NCBI RefSeq assembly: GCF_950023065.1
Contig: NC_088681.1
Location: 55,090,836 to 55,154,835, forward strand
Length of the DNA: 64,000 nucleotides
Origin: Planococcus citri
Lineage: Eukaryota; Arthropoda; Insecta; Hemiptera; Pseudococcidae
Direction: 5' to 3'
Below the pieces are notes generated by a model that was not told the origin of the DNA, searched no databases, and saw only the letters and a list, made by a program, of their open reading frames with translations. The translations under genes were made by a program, and so were the position numbers. Below, piece after piece: positions 35,446 through 46,918 of the stretch. Each line of letters begins with the position of its first letter. Positions within the stretch are counted from its first letter, which is position 1.

Positions 35446-36890
35446 TAGCTTCAATTTGATTGCGTTTTTGGAGAGATTTTGGTTCTCTCATCCTCTTCTT
35501 CCTTCTCATCACTCCTAAAAAAAATGAAATTTTAAAACAAGTTAAGTACCTATTTCAATAAATTTAATGAATTTTAACGATTTTTTAAAAAGTTTTCAGA
35601 ACTACTAAATTTTCAAATTTTTAAATTTCCTGCCAACGACTGGGAAAAATTGGCTCGTTCCCTCCTCTTATTCCTTCCCCTCCTCCCAACCCTAAAAAAA
35701 TCAACTCAGTATCCCAAAAACAATTTTATGATTTTTGATGAATTTTTGACATTTTCAAGTTTTCAAATTCCCTTCCAAAGACTGAAAAACCAGGCTCGTG
35801 TCCTCCTATTTTTCCTCCCCCATCTCCTCTCTTCCGCAAAAAAAACATCCCAATCAATTTGATTAATTTTGACAAATTTTTTGAAATTTTCAAAAGTGAT
35901 TTTCAAGTTTTGAAATTTCCTTCTAAAGACTGGAAAAGTTAGCTCGTGCTCTCCTCTCCATCCTCTTATTCCTTCCCCTTCACCCCCTCCACCCTAAAAA
36001 AATCAACTAACCCAACCGTTTTTATGATTTTTGTGAATTTTTGAAATTTTCAAAATCAATATCCCAGAAATTTTCAAGTTTTTAAATTCCTTGCCGAATA
36101 CTGAAAAAGAAGGCTCGTCGTGTCCTCTCCCCCCCCCACCTTTCCTCTCCCATCCAAAAAAAAACTATCCCAATCAATTTAATCAATTTTTGATTTTCAA
36201 GTTTTTAAATTTCCTGCCAAGGACTGGAAAAAATAGCTTGTGCCCTCCCCTTCCCTCTTATTCCTTCTCCTCCATCCCCACCCTAAAAAATCAAAAATCT
36301 CAAACAGTTTTATAATTTTTTGTGAATTTTTGAAATTTTTAAAATCAATATTTCAGAAATTTTCTAGTTTTTAAATTCCTTGCCGAAGACTGAAAAATCA
36401 GGGTCGTGTCCTCCTCCCCCCCACCTTTCCTCTCCGACCCAAAAAATATCCCAATCAATTTAATTAATTTTGACCTTTTTTGAAGATTTTCAAATTTTCA
36501 AGTTTCCTGCCAAAGACTGGAAAAGTTAGCTCGTGCCCTCCTCTCCCTCCTCTTATTCCTTCCCCTCAACCCCACCCCCTAAAATCAACAATCCCAAACA
36601 ATTTTTTGATTTTTGGTGAATTTTTGGAATTTTCAAAATCAATATTTCAGAAATTTTCAAGTTTACAAATTTCCTGCCGAAGATTTAAAAAGCAGGTTCG
36701 CGCCCTCCTCTTCTCCCTCCCCCTCCCGCCTTCCCTCAAAAAAAAAACATCTCAATCAATTTAATTATTTTTGGCGAATTTTTGAAACTTTGTGAAATTT
36801 TTAAGTCAATATTTCAACTACTTACTTGTATTTTCAAGTTTTCGAATTCCTCGCCAAAAATTGGAAAATCAAGTCGTGCGGTTGAAATTT
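35446..36890. repeat. Pyrimidine-rich satellite, about 145/290-bp unit
   Basis: Nine imperfect copies of a unit that starts CCTGCCAAAGACTGGAAAA, continues TTAGCTCGTGCCCTCCTC and runs into a C/T-rich stretch and then an AT-rich half. Copies start near 35631, 35773, 35921, 36091, 36214, 36381, 36508, 36676 and 36852. The spacing alternates between about 125-145 and 150-170, so two slightly different monomers form a dimer of about 290-295 bp. The repeated CT-rich segments create overlapping Pro/Ser/Leu-rich open frames, which are not genes. Confidence 0.8.
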
Positions 36891-39160
36891 TGAATGGTAG
36901 AGGAGAAAGGGGGGTTCTTAAACTTATTTAATAACATTTACAATCTCGAAAAAAAAAACAAAATCGTAGAGCATAAAATTGCTTACCTAAAACAGTATGA
37001 TTAGATTTTTTCAATAGACAGAATTTTTGAGATGCTTTGAGCAAAAATTTGAAAAATTACATTATTTATTAAAATATTTTTTTCTAAGATGTTTTTGAAT
37101 GATCCACTCTGTACATAGAATAAATTTACCAGCATTACGATAAATTGTAATTGAAAATTGCTACACTTTAATTTTCAGAAAATTTTTGATTTTTTTTTTT
37201 ACAAATATTGAAAAATGTATTTGAATTGCATCCCTCTTTCAAAACCAAATATTAAGAATTTCAGTTCAACTTTTTTTTTGGGGGGGGGGGGGGTGTTAAA
37301 AGGTTACGAAACCGAGAGAAATTCTCTCATTTAGCTTTATTTTGAAACTAAACCAGTCTCGATTTTGGCTGGAGATGGAACGAAGGAGGAGAGAGGAAAA
37401 TGAGCTTTACTTTGAGACAAAACCTGGCTGAAATTACATTATATTTTTTTATGAAATTGAATTTTTTTGTAAAAAGTGAACTACTTGTAGTGTAGGGCTT
37501 CAATTCTAGAAAAAGTTGAGTCTCCCCTACATCTTTTCCTCCTTTCGACATAAGCAACGTTTCAATTGCACAGATTAATTTTTGAAGATCTCAAAAATCG
37601 ATATTTAAATTTTCAAAAATTTGCTAAAAGTTGAGAAAGTAATTCGACGCAGCTGAAATTTTGATTCAATGAGATCGAAATAATCCAAAAATCTGAAGTT
37701 TTTGAGCTGAAAAGTTTTTTAAATTCTGGGATAAAATCTCCCCTTTCTTTTGAAGTATTTTATACGGTATTTTTATAAATAAATTGTGGGTAACTTTTGA
37801 ACACAAAAAATATTTTTTTTACTTTATGAATTATGAATTTTTGAAAGCTGCATTTGCTTCATTCGGACTGATTTTCTTCTGTGTATTTTCAAGCATTAAA
37901 ATTGAAAAAAAAAGCTTTTTTGAGTTCTACTGTATTGTTTATATTTTCCTACATTTTCAGAGGGTAAATAAAAAAAATCACTTTGAAAAATTTCAAAAAT
38001 GCCACAAAATCAGTTTAAAAAATTCCATTTTTAAAGATTTGAAAGTACTGGATATTTTTTTGCAATTTTTATTCGAAATGTTTATTTTTAACCTCCTCTT
38101 CCTCGTTTCTTCTCCTTCAGGTAGAAAAATTCGTTCGAACTGCTTCTGTATGACTCATTTTTTTAAAAATGTGCTTTTTTGTCTTGTTTCCCCCTTCTTA
38201 TCAATCATTATCGTGGCTAGGAATGCATATTGATTATATTTTCTAGAACAGTAGGTAACTCATCAATAATTATTCTCCTCAATTTTTCTAAAAAAAAACA
38301 ACTTGAAATTTGACAAGCCAAATGCCAATCACCTTTCACGTCAGCATTCTGCATATTCGAAGCACTTGACCTAGGTGTGGTTAAGGGCAAGGTGCAAGTT
38401 GGAAAATTATCAGTATCTAATAAAATAGGCTTAACCTTTCATTTTTAGGTCATGATATCATTATAATATACCTCTATAGTAGAAGCTAAGCCTACTAATC
38501 TATAAAACAAAAATTTACATAACTCGCTAATGATGAATTCGGAAAAGGAAAAAAAACAACGGCTCAAAATTATACGCAGCTGTACCTGGCAATTTGAAAT
38601 TTTAGCATAATAACTAATCATAGACTTCGTGCTTGTTTATTCTAAAATCAGCACCTCGCTATACTATACTCGTATAATGCATTTCACACGGAAAAAAAGA
38701 AAGAAAGGGAAACATCGTCGCTTCCAATACTTGGAAATCGTGTTGTAAAATATCTTTCGTGTAAATGAGCAATTTTATTCTGATATAGTTTTCATAAACT
38801 TGTAAAAAGGTTACATTACATTCTGTGTGTACACCTTTTGCTTTCGCTTCGTAGAATAATTCACCTGTATATATATAGTAAACAAAAAAAAAAAGGAAAA
38901 CCATCGAGGAAGAAAAGGGTTATGGTGGAAAAAACTGCGGAATTTTTTTTATTTGTTATCGTCATGTCATAATAATATAATTTCTGCGTAGGTATATTTT
39001 CTATTTACGTATAAATTGTGTTTGTGCCTGCTATATAAGTTAACAATTCACGTTGAAAAAAAAGGCTGATTTTGATAGTAAAGCAATAGGTAAGAGGTGT
39101 GTGGGGATGTACGATCAATATGCGGAGATGGGTTTCAAAATTATGTAACAAAATATTTAT
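36891..39160. other. AT-rich then non-repetitive DNA, no gene
   Basis: Up to about 38250 the DNA is AT-rich, with a 14-base G run (37280-37293) and long T-rich frames such as 37784-38233, whose Phe/Lys/Ile-rich translation reflects base composition. From 38250 it becomes more complex with TACC/TAGG stutter. A TATATAAG string at 39032-39039 lies about 130 bases before a small open frame (next entry) and is the only promoter-like word I would mention. Confidence 0.35.
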
Positions 39161-39284
39161 GGTAAAATGGGATTTGAAAATCGAGAACCTTCATTCATTC
39201 TACCGTTAATCGACTTATATACTCCAGGTATGAGGATTAAAGTCATCGTAATTCGTCGTTTTTTTTCTCTTTTTTACTCCGCAG

Positions 39285-39424
39285 TGTTGGCGGTTGACGA
39301 GCAATTAAAGAATCATTTCGAACGAATTTATTGTTCCGGATCACATAATATGTACCATTTGTGGGGGGTATGGCACTCGAAAGATAACAACGATGGTGGC
39401 TTTATCGATGAATTCGGTCGTTAA
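39285..39424 (+). CDS. Candidate terminal coding exon, unrecognised 46-residue tail
   Basis: A good 3' splice site (T-rich tract and CTCCGCAG at 39284) is followed by an open frame reading VLAVDEQLKNHFERIYCSGS, then HNMYHLWGVWHSKDN and a DEFGR end before TAA at 39422. Residue use is not that of a random AT-rich frame. The acceptor needs a phase-1 partner. Two exist: a CAG/GTATGA site at 39227, leaving a 57-nt intron and a 66-residue protein starting at 39167, or the candidate exon ending at 29736, giving 101 residues. The frame is also open across the 57-nt intron (85 residues from 39167). No family is recognised. A TATATAAG at 39032 could serve the 39167 start. Confidence 0.28.
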
Positions 39425-41019
39425 ATTTGTAGCATGTATAGGATACTTTGAATTTACGTATGATTGAAAGTTGAAACGGTGACGTAAAATTTATTATTAT
39501 TATCGAGTGCCTTTTTTGAAAAGTGTTTTGTTATCTGTAAGACTGGCGGAGATTGAGAGAGATAATTTGCTCCTCGTCGTAAGATTCGAATGAGGTAGCT
39601 GGATGAAGCAGATGGTTAGTTAAATGAGATAATCAAATGAATACATCTACTCGTCGTCGTGTAGATATAGGGATCCATTTTTTGAGAAGCATTGTAAAAC
39701 ATGATCAGATTTAGCCTAATTTTGTTCAAGTGACGTGCATAAAAAAAGAACGACGTCTTTTTAAAATTTTCCATAGTCTTGGTTAAGATTTGGAGTATTC
39801 GTACATATAATGATGAAGCAAAAGCCCACTTGAAGGAAAAGAAACATTCTATCCTGAAATTAATGCACAGTGGAGTCAGCCAACTGCATAATTCCTGGAA
39901 AATTATTGTCCTCTCTATCTTTCTTCTACATGTCCTTACTTTTTTTTTTTTTTTTTGAAAAGTGGGTAGTTTCAACTTAATGATGGATTAATGGAATTGT
40001 TACCTGCCAGGAGAATGGCTCTATTGTATCCATCTTTTTACTTCCGCGAAAATGAATAATTATTCAAAATACGACAACACTGACTCTAAGAAGTGATAAA
40101 TCAGAGGATTGATGTGTACAGAAGTCGACTGCAGATGAGTTTCAATAGCTTGTGCATGAACTAAAAAGTGTCCGGATTGATTTTACGAGGTTTACTTGGA
40201 ATAATATGTTGATTCTTGATTTTTATTTTTCAAGTAATTGGTAATCTTTAATGCTGAAATCTTGTGACAAATTGTTTCATCTTGGAAAAACTTCTCTTAT
40301 GTTATATTTTTATTGATTTGTCTCTTCCTTGAACAGATACGCTGTGCAACTATTTAGAATTTTCATTGGTCGATGGGGATGAGTCAGTTTGACTCATCTA
40401 CGAGTCGATCGCTTCCACTTTGAAGGGCCTCTTCGAAATACTCGATTAATGACACCCCTCCCCCCCCCCCCGTCACTCAAAAAAAGGATGAAAACTGAAT
40501 AAAGCTATTAATATTTGAATATCGACAATTTTGTAATTTTCTCCATAAAATGTAATAATTTAACAACTGGTTTAACTGCAGGTTTTTTTTTGGTATTTCC
40601 TTCCTTGGGAGGGGGGAGGAGGGCGCTAAATTGAATTGGCAAGTCCCCAATTTTTTATACCCTTCTGCCTCTGTGTTTTGAGAAAAAAAATCGAAGTACC
40701 TAAATTTTGATCACTTTTTTTTGCTCTTCAAGTAGTGTTCCATAACTTAAAAACTTCTGTGGAAACCTTGATCGACTTTGTGTTTTGATAGTTTTAACCT
40801 AAAAAAAGTTCAAAATTTTTTGAAAAAATTACTAAAATTGATTCTATTTTTTAGTTTTTTTTTTCAGATTCTTTCATTTTTTTAGCTTTTATGACAATTT
40901 TTTGATATTTTCAAACTTTCCTGGGGGGGGGACTGCGTCGTCACCACAAAAAAACCCTGAGGTATACGTAGATAGCATGACAAAACTGTGTGAAGATTTA
41001 ATGGTCACCATAAACTAGA
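39425..41019. other. No gene seen; homopolymer-rich
   Basis: Non-repetitive up to about 40400, then A/T-rich with C and G runs (C-rich run near 40457-40471, G run near 40922). The 119-codon minus-strand frame at 39616-39975 is A/T-driven, with no recognisable protein. No repeats or RNA genes were identified. Confidence 0.4.
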
Positions 41020-42640
41020 CTAAATTCGTTCGCGAATGATTTGCTCAAAAAAGATGAATTATTCGCAAACGACTGAATCACTCTGAAATCAAATCATGAA
41101 AAAAGAAAACGCACATATCATCATTATCTATAAAAAAAATATAATAATAATGCGAATGATTCGTTCGCGAACGACTTGCTCAGATGAAGGAAAATCGTTT
41201 GCGAACGAACGAATCACTGAAAAATCAAATTAGATGTGGATGACATGACGAATCAGTGGGTACAATAATTTTACATTTTAATCGTATTCGTATCATAAAA
41301 AATTACATTGTGTTGGTTCGCGAATGATTTGCTCAAAAACGATAAATCATTCGCAATCGACTGAATCACTCGGAAATCAAATCATGAAAAAAAAAGAAAA
41401 CGATTCATCTTCATTTATCAAAAAAAAAAAAAAAAAAAAAAAAGGTGAATGATTCGTTCGCGAATGACTTGCTCAGATGAAAAAAAATCGTTTGGGAACG
41501 AACGAATCACTGAAAAATCAAATTTGATATGGATGTCATTACAAAACAGCAGGTACAACTTTAAATTTTAATCTATCATCAGAAATTACATTGTTTTCGT
41601 TCGCGAATGATTTGCTCAAAAAAGATGAATCATTCACAAACGACTGAATCACTCAGAAATCAAATCATAAAAAAAGAAAACGAATCATATTTATCTATTA
41701 AAAAAAATAAAATAAAAAATAATGCCAATAATTCGTTCGCGAACGACTTGCTCGGATGAAAAAAAATCGTTTGGGAACGAACGAATCACTGAAAAATCAA
41801 AATTAGATATCGATGACGTAACGAAACAATAGGTACAGTTTTATATTTTAATCATATCATTGAAAATTACAGTGTGTTCGTTCGCGAATGATTTGCTCAA
41901 AAACGATGAATTATTCGAAAACGACTGAATCACTTGAAAATCAAATCAGATAAGATAAGATAAGATAATACACTACGAAACCAAACAAAACAGTTTTATC
42001 GATTTTGATCAATAATCATTGCGAATGATTCGTTCACGAACGACTTGCTCAGATAAGAAAAATCGTTCGCGAACGAATGAATCACTAAAAAATCGAGTCA
42101 AGTGCAGATGCCAACACGAAACACGACAGTTTCAATCCTAAAATAAAAATCAAGACGTGATTCGTTCGCGAACGATTTGCTCAAAAACGATGAATCACTT
42201 GAAAATCAAATCATATAAGATAATACACGACAAAACGATAAAACAAAAAAAAACATTTTTATCGATTTTGATCAATAATCATTGCGAATGATTCGTTCAC
42301 GAACGACTTGCTCAGATAAGAAAAATCGTTCGCGAACGAATGAATCACTAAAAAATCGAGTCAAGTGCAGATGTCAACACGAAACACGACAGTTTTGTAT
42401 TCCTATAATAAAAATCTAGAAGCGATTCGTTCGCGAACGATTTGCTCAAAAACGATGAATCATTCGAAAACGACTGAATCACTTGAAAATAAAATCAGAT
42501 AAGATAATACACGACAAAACAAATGAAAACATTTTTATCGATTTTGATCAATAAACATTGCGAATGATTCGTTCACGAACGCCTATCCTATAATAAAAAA
42601 CTAGACGTGATTCGTTCGCGAACGATTCGTCTTTACGAAT
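41020..42640. repeat. TTCGCGAA satellite, about 282-bp unit
   Basis: Six units can be followed by the landmark TTCGCGAATGATTTGCTCAA or its CGAACGATTT variant, starting near 41029, 41317, 41600, 41881, 42165 and 42430, with a truncated seventh near 42610. Intervals are 288, 283, 281, 284 and 265. Each unit has three TTCGCGAA-type sites; several are extended to the 16-base perfect palindrome TTCGTTCGCGAACGAA. A 24-base A run lies at 41420-41443. The family resembles the minisatellite at 18281-18905 in core but not in unit length. A single related site lies near 47296. Confidence 0.88.
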
Positions 42641-45600
42641 GATTCATTGGGGGGGGGGGCAAAACCTAATTGAATCGAGACTTCTAGAGTTCAAGATCGA
42701 GACAGTAAAATTCTTGAAGTGAAAATAAACGAGAACGAGTCGATTTTTCGCTCCTGCAGGTTGGGCGGGAGAAGGGTAAATACTTAATGTTTTCGTTGAA
42801 CAACTCCTCTTTGCACCAGCTGGCGGATTAAAATTCATATTTGTGATTGAAAAAAAATGCGTTTGGTAAAATAAACTTTCAAAGAAGGCTAACTTACAAT
42901 AAAAAATCTCCCAAAAAAATGATGAATACGTAGTTGAAATCGTTTCAAAAATAATAAAATGGCGAATGTATCGTGGAAATAAGGTCATTAAATTCCCATT
43001 GAATAACTTCAGTAGGCGTAAACAACACGCACAAAAAATTTTATTAGAAAATGAACCAATCAATCTGTAGATACCCATTACCTCAATCAGCCTCTCTCCT
43101 CCCCTCTAACTTCCTTTTCCAAACACAGACCTCACTTTTTGAAACACCTATAGACCACCTAAAGGTAGTACATACATATTTTGGAGATAAAAAATACACG
43201 TAAACTCGCATGTACACATAAATGCATGGATCATAACATGCATATTAAAATATGGCGGAACATATGGCAAAAACATGTTCATAAATACAATGCAGAAGCT
43301 GTCGCTGTGACGGTAGGTAATTGTGCTACTACCAAAGGTATGTTTTGGCGGAAAATAGGTACAGATTAAAACAAAAAAGAGTGAGAATGGGAGAAGTTTA
43401 CACACGCTTGTGTTTTGATTATGCAGGGAATCGTGTACCGCACGGTTAGCAAATTCCCACGATGTTACATATTTTTGAAACATACTTTAGACACATACAC
43501 ATTTGTTCATTTAGTACCTACCTACCTCTATATACAGTACATGGAAACGATGTGGATGTATCGTGTGTAGTATATGTTGGTTTTCATTTTATTTTTAGGA
43601 AAGATTCTTACGGGACTACGGGTTAGGCAACGGAAATAGTACCTAAGTAGATTAACTGGTTATGAGGGTAATGCGATATCAAATTGAAATGTGTCCATAA
43701 ACCGAGATACGTAAATGTATACGACTTTATACCTACATTTTTATATCGAGGTAGACGAACGAATACAGAGAGAAATAAGCAATACAGCATGTAAAATGAA
43801 AGAAGGATGCGCGAAGATGACCTCGAGAACAGTATCATTTGGAAAAAAAAGAAAAAAAATTCTTTCTTTAAAACATGGTGTGGTATTGGTATAGCTTTTA
43901 AATTAATGAAATTTCGCCAAATAACAACAACAAAAACGACATCGGGGCGTCTGCAATAATCCTGTTCTGCTTTTACTATACTTGTAAGTATACGAGTAAG
44001 CTGTTGTGTTATCCAAAATGAACACAAATGATGGTTATTTTTCAAACGACAGACAGACAGTTTAAAAAAGAATATTCTTTTGGTCACCAAGAACAATACC
44101 GAGGTACCTATATAAATACACAAGTTGAAAATAAAAGATGATTTTTCCCGGAATACATTTCATCACACTGCGTAGCATAGGTGCCTTTGTCTGGCCTGGT
44201 GCAGCATTCAGCTCGCGTATATAATGGCAATTGTATCGGCGAATTTTGAAAAATGCTCTTCATTCCAAGTGATTTTCTAGTAAATGAAATACCACTTGTA
44301 AGCGTGCGTCTGTGCAAGTCAACAACCTTTGGTTGGTTGTTATACCGTATAGAGCTGTATGACGAAGTGGTGTCCTTGTTCCAAGTCATCTCGTGTGTAC
44401 GTACAAAATGATAGAGGAAGTTGAATAGTGTTTTTTTTTTACTTATACAATTTTGAATCGAATTGAAGCGAAAGTTAAAAGCTGAAGTGACTCTTTAGGT
44501 TTTCTTTTTTTATTGTTAGGTAAAATAATCATATTGAATTCAAGAAAAGTTTTTTATGATAATGAGTGAAGAACGTTTTATTTTACACTTTTTCTTCCTT
44601 TTCCAGCCCCCTTCCCCCCAAAAATATGCGATCTGAAATATTTTTAGATCGAAGGTTATTTTACTTGCTTCGCCTCATTCGCTGGCGAATTTAAAGTGAT
44701 AAAATCCAGTTTTGGATTTATTGCGAATTTTTGAAATTCAATACTTACCTATTTTTTTTCAATAAAATAATCCAGAGACTCCAGAGTGAATAATTATTTT
44801 ATTTCACCCCCTCCCTCCCCCCCGATTATTTCGAAGACTACCAATAGCGAGTTTTGAATTCATTCCAGAAATTTTAAATTGCTGTGGAAGGATCAAAAAG
44901 TGATTTTTTATGAATTATATTTTTATCCAAACAAAATGATTTCGACTTCTCTCCTCTCCTATGTAGAAAACTCGCCAATTTTGAGCCATTATCGAGCCTA
45001 CAGCGAGTTTTCAATTTTCTGAAAATTGAGCAAAAACTGGAAAAAGACTGAAAAAATTATTATTGGAATATTTATATAAAAATTTCGTAACAATCTTGAA
45101 ACTTGAATAATTTTTCAATAATTGTAGAAAATTTGTTCCGGTCAGGTATGACATCAAATGGAACCTTCTGAACTGGCACACATCGATTTGAACGAAATCG
45201 AGCCAGATCAAAAGAGCAAGTTTTGAAACCCTCCAGACCTAAATTTTAAGCACTAAAATTAATTTTCGGATTTTTGGCAAATTTTTGAAAATTTGAAAAA
45301 ATTGAAAAAACCATTTTTAATGGTGATTTTGTCCGCAATATCCTCCCCCTCCCCTCCCCTTCAAAAAAATAGTGATCAAAAGAGCACGTTCTTAAAATCT
45401 TTTGACCAAAGTTTCAAGTGCCTGCGTTTCACTTTTAAATAATTTTTAACAAATTTTTGAAAATTTCATGGTTCTTTTTTACGCAATAAATTTTTGCTCC
45501 CTACCATATCGAAAGCTACCAGTTTTAAGTACCTAATTCTTGAGACTTTAGAAAGTTTTCGACTTTCTCGTACTTCAAATTGCTCTAGAAGGATTAAAAT

Positions 45601-45924
45601 GATCAAAAATGAACTTTAGTACCTCTAACTTTGGGTGAAGCATATTTAGACACCAAATCTAGATCGTTTATTTGGGCATTTACAAATCCTTAGAAGAATT
45701 TTCAAAATTTGTATGGAGAAAACTGAATGTTCACCTACCTCTTAAAAAATCGAAAAAATTACGAAACATTTTCAATTTTTTTAAATTACATATTGAAAAA
45801 TTTTTCTTGGGGAAGTATCAGGACATGCTCTTTTTTGATGAAACTAATAATGTAGTCCAAATTGGAAGGTGTTAGTCGCCAAATATCTTCTCTCAACATT
45901 TTTGAAAATTTTACAGAACTGTAA
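42641..45924. other. No gene seen; unique DNA then degenerate repeat relics
   Basis: 42645-44560 is largely unique with modest CpG and TACC stutter; minus-strand frames at 42644-43078, 43148-43483 and 43623-44123 have no recognisable content or splice structure. From about 44560 to 45750 the sequence is AT-rich, with C runs and diverged relics of foldback-type text (for example GATTTGAACGAAATCGAGCC near 45184, similar to 51419). A G run lies at 42649-42658. Confidence 0.4.
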
Positions 45925-45926
45925 TA

Positions 45927-46918
45927 GTCCGGCATATGACAATAGGAGTAATTGCACCCCCCCCCCCCGCCGATCCTCCGGGACAACTTTTTTCTTAAAG
46001 GGGACATCCTAAGGAACATTTTAAAGCAAACTTGCCAAAAAAAAAAGTTGGCCTTACTTACAAAATGGCGGCCATTTTGATTGACAGGTCAGCCGAAATC
46101 GCAGATTTTGCGTTCCAACATAGGACTTGCACGAAATTTTTCAAACCTTACAAAGGTAGATCGAAAGATCATGAAAACATTTATCACCTGTCAAAATTTC
46201 AAGTGCTAAAGTTCGTTTTTCGATTTTTGGTGAATTTTTGAAAATCCAATTTGGGCCAAAAAGGAGGGAAAAAATCAAAATTTTACTAAATTGACCAAGA
46301 AAGCTGAAATTTGGGATATACCCTATTCTCGACATGCCAAATCGATTGGAAACGGTTTCAAACCGTTTTGAGCAGTTCTGGAGCCTCCAGCAGATTTTTG
46401 AAACTCGAAATTCCCACAAAATTCCATCAAATTGGAGTTGTAAAGCTGAAATTTATTCTAAAAACTAATTTCAATACGCTACGAAGTACTGCAAATGTAT
46501 TTCAAGTCGTTTTGGAGCCTCGAGCGACTTTTTGAAAATTCCTGAAGCCTCCAGCAGATGTTTGAAACTTTAAATTTTCACAAAATTTCATCAAATGGAG
46601 ATGGAAAGCTAAAATTTACTCTACACTCCAATTTTAACACCCTCTAAAGACGACTTCAGGTGGGTTCAAGTCATTTTAGAGCCTCCAGCGACTTTTTTGA
46701 AAATTACTGAAGCCTCCAGTAGATTTTTGAAACTTGGAATTTTCCCAAAAATTTCATCAAACTGAGATGGAGAGTCGAAATTCATTCTGCAAACCAATTT
46801 CAATACGCTACGAAGTTGACTGCTGGTGGATTTCAAGTCGTTTTGGAGCCTCCAGCGACTTTTTGAAAGGTTATATGGCCTTTTTTTGGAAAATTGAAAT
46901 TTCCTAAAAGTAGCTGGA
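45927..46918 (+). mobile_element. Half copy (left arm) of the 25.7-kb foldback element
   Basis: It starts GTCCGGCATATGACAATAGG after TA (45925-45926), exactly as the element at 25707 does, and follows its left arm closely for about 990 bases. Similarity stops at about 46918 in AAAAGTAGCTGGAA. The centre and right arm are missing, but a 60-base piece of related arm text with CTGGAGGCTCCAG lies at about 47098-47160. It is therefore a truncated or rearranged copy, and it no longer folds back. The 74-codon frame at 46311-46535 matches those in the complete element. Confidence 0.85.

Noticed and set aside
37784..38233. 149-codon Phe/Lys/Ile-rich frame
   Set aside because: Composition follows the A/T content, with no motif, no CpG shift and no splice or promoter evidence.
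39285..39424. Vestigial-like TONDU motif in the candidate exon (VDEQLKNHFER)
   Set aside because: The V-D...HF spacing and the following SLG of the TONDU motif are not matched, so I do not assign that family.
42644..44123. Minus-strand frames of 111-166 codons
   Set aside because: No family recognised and residue use is scattered; they overlap simple runs and lie in a region with other similar-length chance frames on both strands.
26088..46535. Conserved 74-codon frame present three times (26088-26312 +, 27306-27530 -, 46311-46535 +)
   Set aside because: All three are the same arm of the foldback element. The similarity is at DNA level along the whole arm and extends beyond the frame, so no protein selection needs to be assumed.
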